A stretch of DNA of 20,282 nucleotides from Vulcanimicrobiota bacterium (GCA_030043675.1 JASHXG010000236.1:1-20282); one strand, 5' to 3'. Positions 1-8,435 are shown, counted from the first letter of the stretch. Notes: generated by a model from the letters alone, not told the origin. Numbers and translations are program-made.

Positions 1-2
1 AG

Positions 3-1523
3 GCGATCATCGGGAAGGGCATCACCGCACAAGCTGCGCCATTCGTCGTCTCGCAAGCCCACAAGATGGTACCGTCCGAAGAACAGGGCGGGTTTGCCGC
101 GCACAAACTGATCGACGCGGTGCAAGCTGCGGTCGAGATGTCCTTCGCGTTCGGATTAGCGCGCGAAGCGCGACTCTTCGACGAGCTGGTCCGCTCCGGG
201 CCGTCGCTCGCCTTACGTCACCTCTTCTTTGCCGAACGCGAGCTTGCGAAGATCCCAGGGCTGCCCGCGGCCGACGCGCTGCCGGTCGCGAAGGCAGGCG
301 TCGTCGGCGCCGGTACGATGGGCAGTGGGATCGCGATCACCTTCGCGCAAGCCGGCATCCCCGTCGTCGTCGTCGACACCAACGACGAAGCCGTAGAAAA
401 AGCCCGTCAGACCACGATGGGCATGTTCATGTACCAGGTGCAGAAGGGGCGCCTCACGCAAGAAGAAGCCTGGGCGCGCGCCCAATCGGTTACGTTCACC
501 GACGATTGGAGCGAGCTCGCGGACGCCGACGTCATCGTCGAAGCCGTCTTCGAGGAGATGGGCGTGAAACGCGAGGTCTTTCGCCGGCTAGACGCGGTCG
601 CCAAGCCCGAAGCGATCCTCGCCACCAATACGTCTACGCTCGACGTCGACGATTTAGCCGCGCAGACGCAACGCCCCGAGCGCGTCATCGGCTTGCACTT
701 CTTCGTGCCGGCCAACATCATGCCGCTGCTCGAGATCGTTCGCGGCGTGCGCAGCTCGCCGCAGACGCTGGCAACGGCGTTCGCGCTCGGCAAGCGCTTG
801 CGCAAGAAAGCGGTTCTCTCGGGCAACGCCTTCGGTTTCATCGGCAATCGCATGGTCTTCGATTACGTGCGCGAAGCGGTCGCGCTGGCCGAGGAGGGCG
901 TCGCGCCCGCGCGCATCGATCGCGTGATGAAAACCTTTGGCTTTCCGATGGGTCCATTCGCGATGAGCGATCTCTCCGGACTGGACGTCGCCTGGCATAT
1001 TCAAAAATCGCGCGGCGAAGCCGCGCAAGGACGCACGCGCGTGCTCGAACGCCTGGTCGAGGGCAAGCGCCTCGGGCAGAAGACGCTGGCCGGTTATTTC
1101 AAATACGACATGAGCGTCGGCAAGGGACGCGAGCCGATCCCCGACCCCGAAGTCGAAGCGCTCTTTGCGGAGGAGGCGCGCAAGGCGGGCATCGCGCCGC
1201 GCGAGGTCGGCGACGATGAGATTCGCGACCGCCTGCTCTTCGCGCTCGTCAATCGCGGCGCGTACTTGCTCGAGGAGGGCATCGCGCTGCGGCCGGGCGA
1301 CATCGACATCGTCTACGTCTACGGTTACGGATTCCCGCCGCATCACGGTGGTCCGATGTGGTACGCCGACGAGATCGGGGTCGATCGCGTCTATGCGCGC
1401 ATCGTCCAGTTCGCCGAAGAGTTCGGGCCGCAATGGACGCCGTCGTCCTTGCTCGCGGCGATTGCCGGGAAACACGCAAGCTTTGCCGGAATGCCCGCGG
1501 CGGGGGAACTCGTCAATGCCTGA
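3..1523 (+). CDS. Multifunctional enoyl-CoA hydratase / 3-hydroxyacyl-CoA dehydrogenase, 3' part (FadB/FadJ type)
   Basis: The 5' end lies outside the window: the frame is open from base 3, and the first ATG at 66 is internal to the domain. What remains is the helical linker that follows a hydratase domain in FadB-type fusions, then a Rossmann fold with GAGTMGSG near 303-326. After it come the catalytic His of HFFVP (codon 696-698), the following Glu of LLEIV, and GFIGNRM. Two C-terminal 3HCDH helical domains follow (GFPMGPFAMSDLSGLD and GYGFPPHHGGPMW). The enzyme oxidises 3-hydroxyacyl-CoA with NAD in cytosolic fatty-acid beta-oxidation. The upstream hydratase half is inferred from the linker, because it is not in the window. 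The stop overlaps the thiolase start by 8 bases, so the two are translated as a pair, as in fadBA operons. Confidence 0.93.
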   Translation, partial: AIIGKGITAQAAPFVVSQAHKMVPSEEQGGFAAHKLIDAVQAAVEMSFAFGLAREARLFDELVRSGPSLALRHLFFAERELAKIPGLPAADALPVAKAGVVGAGTMGSGIAITFAQAGIPVVVVDTNDEAVEKARQTTMGMFMYQVQKGRLTQEEAWARAQSVTFTDDWSELADADVIVEAVFEEMGVKREVFRRLDAVAKPEAILATNTSTLDVDDLAAQTQRPERVIGLHFFVPANIMPLLEIVRGVRSSPQTLATAFALGKRLRKKAVLSGNAFGFIGNRMVFDYVREAVALAEEGVAPARIDRVMKTFGFPMGPFAMSDLSGLDVAWHIQKSRGEAAQGRTRVLERLVEGKRLGQKTLAGYFKYDMSVGKGREPIPDPEVEALFAEEARKAGIAPREVGDDEIRDRLLFALVNRGAYLLEEGIALRPGDIDIVYVYGYGFPPHHGGPMWYADEIGVDRVYARIVQFAEEFGPQWTPSSLLAAIAGKHASFAGMPAAGELVNA

Positions 1524-2703
1524 AGCGGTCATCGTTTCGGCGGCGCGCACGCCGATCGGGCGCGCATTTCGGGGCGCCTTCAATCAAACGCCCGGCGCCA
1601 CCATCGCAGGCCACGCGGTCAAGCAGGCGATGGAGCGCGCCCAGGTCGATCCGGCCGAAGTCGACGACGTGGTGATGGGGTGCGGCCTGCCCGAAGGCGC
1701 GACCGGAAACAACATCGGACGGACTGCGGCCTTACGCGCCGGCTGTCCGGTGACGGTCCCCGGCCAAACGATCAGCCGCTACTGCGCCTCGGGTCTGGAT
1801 GCGATCGCGGTGGCAGCGAAACGCGTGATTGCCGACGGAGCCGGCATCGTCGTAGCCGGCGGGGTCGAGTCGATCAGCATGGTGCAGAGCAATCTCAACT
1901 TGCAGTTCTACACCGAAGACTGGTTGTTGCGCCATACGCCCGACATCTACATGCCGATGCTCTACACCGCCGACAACGTCGCCAAAAAATACGATATCTC
2001 TCGTGAGCGCCAGGACGAGTATGCGCTGCAGAGCCAGCAGCGCACCGCCGCGGCGCAGGCGGCAGGGCGTTTCGATGCCGAGATCGTGCCGATGGGGTCG
2101 TGGAAGTACGATCAAGACAAAGAGAGCGGCGCGGTCACCGAACGGCACGTTGAACTGCGCAAGGACGAGGGCAATCGTCCCGACACCACGCTCGAAGGCT
2201 TAGCCGCGCTCAAGGGCGCCGTCCCGGGAGTTGACGACACCTCGATCACCGCGGGGAACTCATCGCAACTTTCCGACGGTGGTGCGGCAGTGGTGGTGAT
2301 GGATGCGGCGGTCGCGCAGCAGCGTAACCTAACGCCGCTGGGCACCTATCGCGGCTTCGCCGTGGCGGGATGCGATCCGGGCGAGATGGGGCTCGGCCCG
2401 ATCTACGCGGTGCCGAAACTGCTCCAGCAGCACGGCCTAACGGTTGGCGACATCGGTCTCTGGGAACTGAACGAAGCCTTCGCCGTCCAGACGCTCTATT
2501 GCCGTGACGTGCTCGGGCTTCCGAACGACCGGTTCAACGTCGACGGCGGAGCGATCTCGATCGGTCATCCTTACGGCATGACCGGCGCCCGCATGACGAT
2601 GCACGCGCTCATCGAAGGGCGCCGCCGCGGCGAGAAGTACGTCGTCGTTACGATGTGCATAGGCGGCGGCATGGGCGCGGCTGCGCTTTTCGAGATTACT
2701 TGA
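1516..2703 (+). CDS. fadA: Acetyl-CoA acyltransferase (thiolase)
   Basis: A 395-aa thiolase, the usual family length, that cleaves 3-ketoacyl-CoA to acetyl-CoA plus a shortened acyl-CoA. The frame is open further upstream, but the ATG at 1516 gives the canonical thiolase N-terminus (MPEAVIVSAARTPIG) and overlaps the dehydrogenase stop by 8 bases. The nucleophile is Cys90 in SRYCASG. The NEAFA motif, the His of GGAISIGHPYGMTGAR and the C-terminal acid/base Cys in CIGGGMG are all present, so the protein looks catalytically complete. It is biosynthetic or degradative by family; pairing with the beta-oxidation dehydrogenase points to degradation. The gene symbol is a functional analogy rather than proven orthology. 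The stop overlaps the next start as TTGA. Confidence 0.95.
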   Translation: MPEAVIVSAARTPIGRAFRGAFNQTPGATIAGHAVKQAMERAQVDPAEVDDVVMGCGLPEGATGNNIGRTAALRAGCPVTVPGQTISRYCASGLDAIAVAAKRVIADGAGIVVAGGVESISMVQSNLNLQFYTEDWLLRHTPDIYMPMLYTADNVAKKYDISRERQDEYALQSQQRTAAAQAAGRFDAEIVPMGSWKYDQDKESGAVTERHVELRKDEGNRPDTTLEGLAALKGAVPGVDDTSITAGNSSQLSDGGAAVVVMDAAVAQQRNLTPLGTYRGFAVAGCDPGEMGLGPIYAVPKLLQQHGLTVGDIGLWELNEAFAVQTLYCRDVLGLPNDRFNVDGGAISIGHPYGMTGARMTMHALIEGRRRGEKYVVVTMCIGGGMGAAALFEIT

Positions 2704-3845
2704 GAGCGGCGCGACGGGTCGTGGCTCTCGCCGCGGGATGCCTTCTCGCGTGCTTTGGTCGTGCCGACGCCGATCAGCAGCAAATATTCCGGATAACCTT
2801 TCAGAGCGCGCTGCTTTCGAACTTCTTTCACCAGCCGGTGCCCATCGACGCGCACGTGCTGCTTCCCGATTCGTACTATAAGGAGCCCAGCCGGCGGTAT
2901 CCGGTCATCTACGTGGTCCCCGCCTTCGAAGGCTCGGACGAAGTTCCCGAGTCGAGGGAGCTGGATTGGCAGCGGCCGATGCGGTCGCTGGGAACTCAGT
3001 TCATCGTCGTCTTTCTCCAGGCGATGGTGAACCTCGACGGAGAGGCCATCCACACGGGGTTTGCAAACTCTGCGAGCAGCGGACCGTGGGGAGACGCGCT
3101 CACGACGGAGTTCATTCCCGAGACGGATCGGCACTTCCGGACGATCGCGTCCGGGAACGCACGCTTTCTCTTTGGGCACTCATCGGGAGGATGGTCCGTT
3201 CTCTGGCTGCAGGTCAACTATCCCGACACATTTAACGGCGCGTGGGCGCTCTCGCCGGATCCGGTCGATTTTCACGATTTCCTGGGCCCCGACATCACGA
3301 AGCTGGGTCAGAACTTCTACGTTGATTCGGCGGGGCGAGAGTATGGAATGTGCCGCTACGGCGGCCACGACATCTCCACGCTGCACCGGTTTGTGGTCGG
3401 GACGCAGGGGTGCAACCTGCGGCCGCAGCCGCTGGCTGGGGGCGAGAAGCCTTGGGCGCAACGACAGATGGATACGTACGATGACGTCTTCAGCCCGTCT
3501 CGAGCCGACGGTATGCCGGCGCATCTGCTCGATCGCGAGACGGGCGCGATCGATCCGGGGGTCGCGCAATACTGGGAGGCGCATTACGACATCACGCACT
3601 TGTTGGAGCAGCGTTGGGGCGTTTTGCGACCCCAGCTCCGCGGCAAGCTGCACGTCTTCGTCGGTGCCGACGATACGTTTCACCTCGAGGGCTCGGTGAT
3701 GCTGATGCGCGACGTGTTAGGGCAACTAGGGAGCGATGCGGAGTTCGGTATCGCGCCGGGCGCCGATCATTGGCAAATCTACGACTACCACGGCGGCATG
3801 ATCGGATACGCGATCCGCGAAATGGCGCAGCGGCTCGCTCCCTGA
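2700..3845 (+). CDS. Secreted alpha/beta hydrolase, putative esterase family
   Basis: A 381-aa protein if it starts at TTG 2700, which overlaps the thiolase stop in TTGA. The frame is open to an ATG at 2655, but from the TTG the protein opens with a clean Sec signal: MRAARR, then a hydrophobic stretch ending about ADA at residue 24. The body matches esterase-D/enterochelin-esterase-like folds (PF00756 type): YPVIYVVPAFEG, then a nucleophile elbow GHSSGG with Ser161. A candidate acid lies in VGADDTFH, and the catalytic His is probably His357 in GADHWQIYDYHGG. It should hydrolyse an ester outside the cytoplasm; the substrate is unknown. Its coupling to two beta-oxidation genes makes release of an acyl group from an external ester a reasonable inference, no more. 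Confidence 0.82.
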   Translation: MRAARRVVALAAGCLLACFGRADADQQQIFRITFQSALLSNFFHQPVPIDAHVLLPDSYYKEPSRRYPVIYVVPAFEGSDEVPESRELDWQRPMRSLGTQFIVVFLQAMVNLDGEAIHTGFANSASSGPWGDALTTEFIPETDRHFRTIASGNARFLFGHSSGGWSVLWLQVNYPDTFNGAWALSPDPVDFHDFLGPDITKLGQNFYVDSAGREYGMCRYGGHDISTLHRFVVGTQGCNLRPQPLAGGEKPWAQRQMDTYDDVFSPSRADGMPAHLLDRETGAIDPGVAQYWEAHYDITHLLEQRWGVLRPQLRGKLHVFVGADDTFHLEGSVMLMRDVLGQLGSDAEFGIAPGADHWQIYDYHGGMIGYAIREMAQRLAP

Positions 3846-3864
3846 CGCGTGGGGTTAGGCGTCC

Positions 3865-4155
3865 CTAGCTGGGTTTTGCGGAGAAGGCGGTGCACCAGCC
3901 GCTCGGGCTGATCGAGCCGTCGACGATCTTGCAGGTGCCGTTGGCCGTCGCCGAGCTGCCGGCAATGAAGAAGGTGCATTGCGAGCACTTGTGGCCGTTG
4001 TTCGGCGTCGTCTGATACTTGAACTGAGCTTTCGAGCCCTTAGCCTCGGCCGGCAGCGTGGCGGCGACGAGCAATCCGGCCAGCGCCGGCAGGACGATGG
4101 TACCTTGGACGAACTTGCCGCGGGTCAAACCCTTCGATGAATCCGTCATACGCAT
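3865..4155 (-). CDS. High-potential iron-sulfur protein (HiPIP)
   Basis: A 96-aa exported electron carrier. Cys57, Cys60, Cys75 and Cys88 form the CX2C-X14-C-X12-C pattern of HiPIPs, and the surroundings (CTFF, GTCKIVDG, SGWCTAFSAKP) are typical of the family. They ligate one 4Fe-4S cluster working between +3 and +2 and pass electrons between periplasmic or membrane complexes. The N-terminus (LTRGKFVQG, hydrophobic stretch, AEA) looks like a weak Tat signal with a single Arg where the family often has two. The ATG at 4155 is chosen because GGAGG at 4161-4165 lies 5 bases upstream; an ATG at 4149 is the alternative. It is convergent with the esterase and divergent from the FecR gene, with no oxidoreductase partner nearby. 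Confidence 0.9.
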   Translation of the reverse strand: MRMTDSSKGLTRGKFVQGTIVLPALAGLLVAATLPAEAKGSKAQFKYQTTPNNGHKCSQCTFFIAGSSATANGTCKIVDGSISPSGWCTAFSAKPS

Positions 4156-4160
4156 CTGTA

Positions 4161-4165
4161 CCTCC
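4161..4165 (-). promoter_or_regulatory. Ribosome binding site of the HiPIP gene
   Basis: GGAGG on the - strand, 5 bases ahead of the ATG at 4155. It decides between three nearby in-frame starts (TTG 4167, ATG 4155, ATG 4149). Confidence 0.7.
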
Positions 4166-4326
4166 AAGACGTACCTTCACGCACTGCTTAGAGGCTCTCC
4201 TTCCCGCTCGTTCGGCCCCCTATGCGAGCGGCGCTCTCACGCGCGCTTAATGGTACGCTAATCGGTACTCGATGACTTTGCTCGGCAGATTAGGGTTCAA
4301 TGTTCTTGGGGGATGAAAGACAGAAG

Positions 4327-6531
4327 ATGACAAGCAAGCGTTTCACCAGCCTGATTTTAGGGCTAGCCTTCGCCGGGACGACCCTGATGAGCGCCGTTCC
4401 CGCGGCGGCCCAGCCGGCGCCGGACACGCACGGACCGGGTGTAGCCCGCGTCAGCGTCGTGCAAGGATCGGCCGTCGTACAACGCGGCGACACCAACAAG
4501 CAGGTCGCAGCCGTCGTGAACGCGCCGCTGCTGCCGGGCGATTACATCTCGACCGGAGCCAACTCGCGCGCTGAAATACAGTTTGACGGCTTTACCGCTG
4601 TCCGTTTGGGCGGGAGCGTGCAGGCTCGCATTACGGCCAACGATCCCAACAACCGGCAGCTGCAGCTCGCAGACGGCACGATCGAGCTCGCGCTGGTTCG
4701 GAACAACGGCTTGATCTCGGTCGACACGCCTTCGATCACCGTTCGAGCCCAAGACGCCGGGGACTACCGCGTCACCATCGATCGAGACGGCTCCTCGTGG
4801 GTCACCGTTCGTCGCGGACACGCCGAGATCGTGACCTCGCACGGATCCTACACGCTCGAGTCGGGCCGGACGCTGGTCGCCCGCGGCTCGGCGAACAGTC
4901 CGTCGATCTCCTACGCGACTGAGGTTGGCTACGACTCGTTCGATCAGTTCAACGCCAACCGCGACCAGGCGATGATCGCGGCCCTGAACGCCAACCCCGA
5001 CTTGAACCCGAACATCGCCGGTTACGACAACCTCAGCGGATACGGTCAGTGGCAGGATGTCTCCCAATACGGGCAGGTCTGGACCCCGGACGAGCCCTCG
5101 GGCTGGGCGCCGTATCGTAACGGCTCCTGGGTCTGGGAAGGCGGCTACGGCTGGACCTGGGTCGGTTCTGAGCCCTGGGGCTGGGCGCCCTACCATTACG
5201 GCAACTGGGTCTGGTGCGGTTGCGGACCGACCGGCTGGGCTTGGGTTCCGCCGGCTTACGCCGCCGCGCCGGCATGGTCGCCCGCTCTCGTCGGCTTCTT
5301 CGGATTCGGCGGCGGCGTTAGCGTCGGCCTCAACTTCGGCTTCGGCTATCCGTACATCGGCTGGTATCCGCTAGCGCCGTTTGCACCGTTCTATCCCTGG
5401 TATCCGGGGTGGTCGTGGCTCGGCTTCGGCTGGGGCTGGCCGGGATTCGGCATCGGCTTCGGCGGATGGGGAGGCGGCTTCTGGGGCGGCACGCACATTA
5501 CGAACATCACCAACATCACCAATATCACGAACATCTATCGGCATGGTGGTGCCACCGGAACCCTCGTCGGCAACTTCCGTAACGGTAACTTCACCCACAC
5601 GATCGCCGTCGATCCGAAGAACGTCGGACGCGTTGGAACGATCCACGGCGCACTCCCGGTCACCCCGACCAACCACAACCTCGGCTTCACCCGCAGCGGC
5701 GGAACGCTCCACGCACCGGTGACCATGTCGAAGGCCTTCAGCGATCCGCGCTTCGCCTCGAATCGCGCACTTGCGGACCACACCTCGTTTGCCCAAGAGC
5801 AGCGCGCGGTTTCGCAGGCGATCCACGGCACGGCCGCGGCGCGTGACAACAATGCGCCGGTCAACCGCGAAAACGGATCGACCGGGCACGACAACGCATC
5901 GGTTGGCCGTGACAACGCATCGGTTGGCCGCCAGAACGCGCCGATGACGCGCGACAACGCAGCGTCGGATCCTTGGCAGCGCTTCAACCAGGCACGCGGC
6001 ACGCAAGACCGCGGCATGGCGAACGCTGGACGGGGCGGCACGCTTGACTCCAACGCGACGGGACGGGCGAACTCTTCGTTCGGTCGTTCGGCGAACTCCT
6101 CATTCGATCGTTCGGCGAGCTCGTACAATCGCTCCGCGCAAGCGGACCGAGCTTCGGCACCATCCGATTCGTGGGGCCGATTCTCGAACTCGCGCGGCAG
6201 CGACTACTCGCGCGGTTCGTACGGCAACGCGTACTCGCGCGGCTCGTACGGGAGCGACTACTCCCGCGGCAACGACAGCAACGGGTACTCGCGCCAATCG
6301 TATCCGTCGTACGCGCGCCCGTCGAGCGGATCCTACCCCTCATACTCGCGCGGATCGTATCCGTCGTACGCGCGTCCTTCGAACTCGTATCCGTCCGCGC
6401 AGCGCGGCGGCTACGCTCCCTCGGCCCCGCGTTATTCGGGCGGAGGCGGAGGCGGCGCGCCGCACTCGGGTGGCGGCGGAGGCGGCGGCTCGCGCGGCGG
6501 CGGCGGTGGAGGCGGACGGCCACCGCGCTAG
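4327..6531 (+). CDS. Secreted FecR-domain protein with WAPY-type (DUF6600-like) repeats and a low-complexity tail
   Basis: 734 aa from ATG 4327. An in-frame ATG at 4300 is possible but sits before the signal-like n-region MTSKRF. The signal peptide ends near AAAQ (residue 29). Residues about 40-170 form a FecR-like domain (LLPGDYISTGANSRAEI, LADGTIELALV, ITVRAQDAGDYRV). Residues 238-310 hold repeated WAPY units of the DUF6600 kind (PSGWAPYRNGSWVW, PWGWAPYHYGNWVW). A Gly/Trp/Phe/Pro-rich stretch follows, then four Thr-Asn-Ile repeats at 392-403. The last 180 or so residues are Ser/Arg/Tyr/Gly repeats (YSRGS, PSYARPS) ending in poly-Gly. There is no transmembrane anti-sigma arrangement or sigma factor beside it, so a FecR signalling role is unlikely. 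An envelope or matrix role is inferred. It ends at a hairpin terminator. Confidence 0.85.
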   Translation: MTSKRFTSLILGLAFAGTTLMSAVPAAAQPAPDTHGPGVARVSVVQGSAVVQRGDTNKQVAAVVNAPLLPGDYISTGANSRAEIQFDGFTAVRLGGSVQARITANDPNNRQLQLADGTIELALVRNNGLISVDTPSITVRAQDAGDYRVTIDRDGSSWVTVRRGHAEIVTSHGSYTLESGRTLVARGSANSPSISYATEVGYDSFDQFNANRDQAMIAALNANPDLNPNIAGYDNLSGYGQWQDVSQYGQVWTPDEPSGWAPYRNGSWVWEGGYGWTWVGSEPWGWAPYHYGNWVWCGCGPTGWAWVPPAYAAAPAWSPALVGFFGFGGGVSVGLNFGFGYPYIGWYPLAPFAPFYPWYPGWSWLGFGWGWPGFGIGFGGWGGGFWGGTHITNITNITNITNIYRHGGATGTLVGNFRNGNFTHTIAVDPKNVGRVGTIHGALPVTPTNHNLGFTRSGGTLHAPVTMSKAFSDPRFASNRALADHTSFAQEQRAVSQAIHGTAAARDNNAPVNRENGSTGHDNASVGRDNASVGRQNAPMTRDNAASDPWQRFNQARGTQDRGMANAGRGGTLDSNATGRANSSFGRSANSSFDRSASSYNRSAQADRASAPSDSWGRFSNSRGSDYSRGSYGNAYSRGSYGSDYSRGNDSNGYSRQSYPSYARPSSGSYPSYSRGSYPSYARPSNSYPSAQRGGYAPSAPRYSGGGGGGAPHSGGGGGGGSRGGGGGGGRPPR
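5500..5535 (+). repeat. Four tandem 9-bp Thr-Asn-Ile codon repeats
   Basis: Four consecutive copies encode TNI inside the FecR-domain protein. Third-position changes between copies (aac/aat, acg/acc) indicate that the peptide rather than the DNA is conserved. Similar Asn/Ile/Thr runs occur in other DUF6600-like proteins as I recall the family. Confidence 0.75.
5890..5931 (+). repeat. Two 21-bp direct repeats inside the FecR-type gene
   Basis: Two adjacent 21-base units that differ only in the last base encode DNASVGR twice. Near-identity at DNA level suggests a recent in-frame duplication in the tail, which continues with looser RDNA/RQNA repeats. Confidence 0.8.
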
Positions 6532-6550
6532 ATCGCACACGCATCCAAGG

Positions 6551-6578
6551 AAAGGGCAGCGCCAAGGCGCTGCCCTTT
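6551..6578 (+). terminator. Hairpin terminator after the FecR-type gene
   Basis: A perfect 12-bp stem, AAAGGGCAGCGC against GCGCTGCCCTTT, with a four-base CAAG loop. Flanking CCAAG and CTTGG (6545-6549 and 6581-6585) extend the symmetry. It lies 20 bases after the stop at 6531. The U-tract is short (the TTT is within the stem), so termination may be partial, leaving read-through to 6637 possible. Confidence 0.75.
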
Positions 6579-6621
6579 CGCTTGGAGAACGGAACGGAAA
6601 GCACTTCCCGAACATCTGCAG

Positions 6622-6627
6622 AAGGAG
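6622..6627 (+). promoter_or_regulatory. Ribosome binding site of the gene at 6637
   Basis: AAGGAG with 9 bases to the ATG at 6637. It supports this ATG as the true start. Confidence 0.65.
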
Positions 6628-6636
6628 CAACAATCG

Positions 6637-7170
6637 ATGAGCGGCATCCGTTTCTTGCCGTGCGTTGCAGCCGCATGGCTGTTAATGGGCGCACCCGCCG
6701 GAGCGCTCGAGTACGTACCCGGACATCACCCCATCAAAATCACGAATTGCAATCCGCAGCGCAATTTGCGGAGCGCGGCGGGATTCGTTCCGGCGTACTA
6801 TCCGCCGGGCATCGGCCCGTATTGGGGGTGGCCCTCCGTTTATGGATACGGTTACCGCTACTATCAGTATCCGGTGGCGGGGAATCCGACGCTTGCGATC
6901 GACTACGTCAACACCACGCAGAAAGTGATGAAGGACATCGAGTTCGGATTGGTCGTGCAGGGTAACCTCGTCGCCGAAGTACGGGACGTGGGGACCTTCT
7001 CGCCCGGCGCCGAGATCAAGCACGAATTCGGGCTCAATCCCAACGTCTTTCCGATTCAAACCTCATTCCCGCAGTGCGTTCCACTGAAGATCGCATTCGA
7101 AGACGGCACCCATTGGAAGAACCCGCACCTGCCGGCGCTGCGCGCGAGCATCTACGGCCGCCCGCACTAA
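6637..7170 (+). CDS. Small secreted protein of unknown function
   Basis: 177 aa with a Sec signal (hydrophobic about residues 5-22, cleavage near AGA-LEY). I do not recognise a named family. After the signal comes a Tyr/Gly/Pro/Trp-rich stretch (PPGIGPYWGW, then YGYGYRYYQYP). A C-terminal half of about 85 residues looks beta-rich (TLAIDYVNTT, IEFGLVVQGNLVAEV, FSPGAEIKHEF) and resembles a small Ig-like sandwich. Two Cys remain in the mature part, one near the N-terminus (TNCNPQ) and one in FPQCVPLK, and could pair. It follows a secreted FecR-type protein across the terminator, and its stop shares a base with the glutamate dehydrogenase ATG (TAATG). Confidence 0.8.
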   Translation: MSGIRFLPCVAAAWLLMGAPAGALEYVPGHHPIKITNCNPQRNLRSAAGFVPAYYPPGIGPYWGWPSVYGYGYRYYQYPVAGNPTLAIDYVNTTQKVMKDIEFGLVVQGNLVAEVRDVGTFSPGAEIKHEFGLNPNVFPIQTSFPQCVPLKIAFEDGTHWKNPHLPALRASIYGRPH

Positions 7171-8435
7171 TGGATCTATCGGCGGTTCAGGCCCGCGACA
7201 ACGTTTGGGAGATGGCGCAGCGGCAGCTGGACGAGGTTGCTTTGCTGATTGGGCTCAATGAATCGCTGCACGGCTATCTGCGCGTTCCCAAACGCGTGCT
7301 CGAAGTCTCGGTTCCGGTCCGCATGGACGACGGCGGCTTCCGCATGTTTACCGGTTATCGCGTGCAGCACAACATGGCGCGTGGACCGGGCAAGGGCGGC
7401 ATTCGCTTTCACCCCGACGTAACGCTGGACGAAGTGAAGGCGCTCGCGATGTGGATGACGTGGAAGTGCGCGTTGATCAACATTCCATTCGGCGGTGCCA
7501 AGGGCGGCGTGATCTGCGATCCCAAGCACATGTCGATGCAGGAGCTCGAGAATCTTACCCGGCGCTTCACGAGCGAGATATCGATCATCATCGGGCCCGA
7601 GAAAGACATCCCCGCCCCCGACGTCTATACAACTCCAAAGATCATGGCGTGGATCATGGACACCTTCTCGATGCAGCACGGTTATTCGATTCCGGGCGTC
7701 GTTACGGGAAAGCCGGTCGCAATCGGGGGATCGCTCGGGCGCGATAAAGCGACGGCGCGTGGCTGCCTCTACGTAGTCGACGAAGCAATGGCCACGCTTG
7801 GGAAACCCGTCGAGAACGCGCGGGTCGCGATCCAAGGCTTCGGCAACGCGGGTATGTACGCCGCACAGCTGATGGCCGAGCGCGGTTATCGTGTGGTGGC
7901 AGTGTCCGATTCACATGGCGGCGTGGCGAATGACAAGGGGCTCGACGTCAAGCAGCTGATCGCGCACAAATTTGAAACGGGTTCGGTCGTCGGTTTTACC
8001 GGAGGCGAGCGCGCCGACAATCGCGCGATCCTCGAGTACGATTGCGACGTCCTGGTGCCGGCCGCGCTCGAAAAGGTCATCACGCGCGAGAATGCGCCGC
8101 GCGTCCGCGCACAGATCGTCGCCGAGGCCGCCAACGGGCCGACGATGCCGGAGGCTGACGACATCCTCTTTAGCCGCGGCATCATGGTGCTGCCGGACAT
8201 CCTCGCCAACGCCGGCGGCGTCACCGTCTCCTATTTCGAATGGGTGCAAGACCTTCAAGCAAACTTCTGGGACGAAGAAGAGATCAACGAAGGTCTGAAG
8301 CGTAAGATGGTGCGCGCCTTCCGCGAAACGTACGAGCAGGCCCGCCGGCACGGCGTTTCGATGCGCAAGGGAGCGTACTGCGTGGCGGTTTCGCGCGTCG
8401 CCGAAGCCACCAAGCTTCGCGGCCTCTATCCCTGA
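7170..8435 (+). CDS. gdhA: Glutamate dehydrogenase (Glu/Leu/Phe/Val dehydrogenase family)
   Basis: 421 aa, the normal length for the hexameric small GDH class. It interconverts glutamate and 2-oxoglutarate plus ammonium. The glutamate-binding region is intact: Lys75 in GPGKGGIRFHP, Lys99, and Lys111 in PFGGAKGGV. The catalytic Asp region is KDIPAPDVYT, residues 146-154. The dinucleotide fold is marked by GFGNAGMYAA after residue 215. The frame is open 96 bases further upstream, but ATG 7170 gives the family N-terminus (NVWEMAQRQLDEVA) and overlaps the upstream TAA as TAATG. Cofactor preference was not settled. The symbol is by family and could equally be gudB or rocG. The next gene appears to start within its stop codon. 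Confidence 0.95.
   Translation: MDLSAVQARDNVWEMAQRQLDEVALLIGLNESLHGYLRVPKRVLEVSVPVRMDDGGFRMFTGYRVQHNMARGPGKGGIRFHPDVTLDEVKALAMWMTWKCALINIPFGGAKGGVICDPKHMSMQELENLTRRFTSEISIIIGPEKDIPAPDVYTTPKIMAWIMDTFSMQHGYSIPGVVTGKPVAIGGSLGRDKATARGCLYVVDEAMATLGKPVENARVAIQGFGNAGMYAAQLMAERGYRVVAVSDSHGGVANDKGLDVKQLIAHKFETGSVVGFTGGERADNRAILEYDCDVLVPAALEKVITRENAPRVRAQIVAEAANGPTMPEADDILFSRGIMVLPDILANAGGVTVSYFEWVQDLQANFWDEEEINEGLKRKMVRAFRETYEQARRHGVSMRKGAYCVAVSRVAEATKLRGLYP

Noticed and set aside
654..1583. 309-codon open frame on the - strand
   Set aside because: It is opposite the dehydrogenase and thiolase start, which have full family motifs; its own translation is Arg/Asp-rich and unlike any family.
3844..3863. 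GACGC/GCGTC hairpin between convergent genes
   Set aside because: The stem is only 5 bp with no T-run; chance matches are frequent at this GC content.
4156..4326. Promoters for the divergent HiPIP and FecR-type genes
   Set aside because: No pair of -35 and -10 boxes with proper spacing was convincing; the region must contain two promoters, but I cannot place them.
4363..5196. 277-codon open frame on the - strand
   Set aside because: Shadow of the FecR-type gene; Val/Gly/Arg composition with no domain.
5500..5931. Possible CRISPR or minisatellite from 9- and 21-bp repeats
   Set aside because: Repeats are in frame, adjacent without spacers, and lie inside a coding region.
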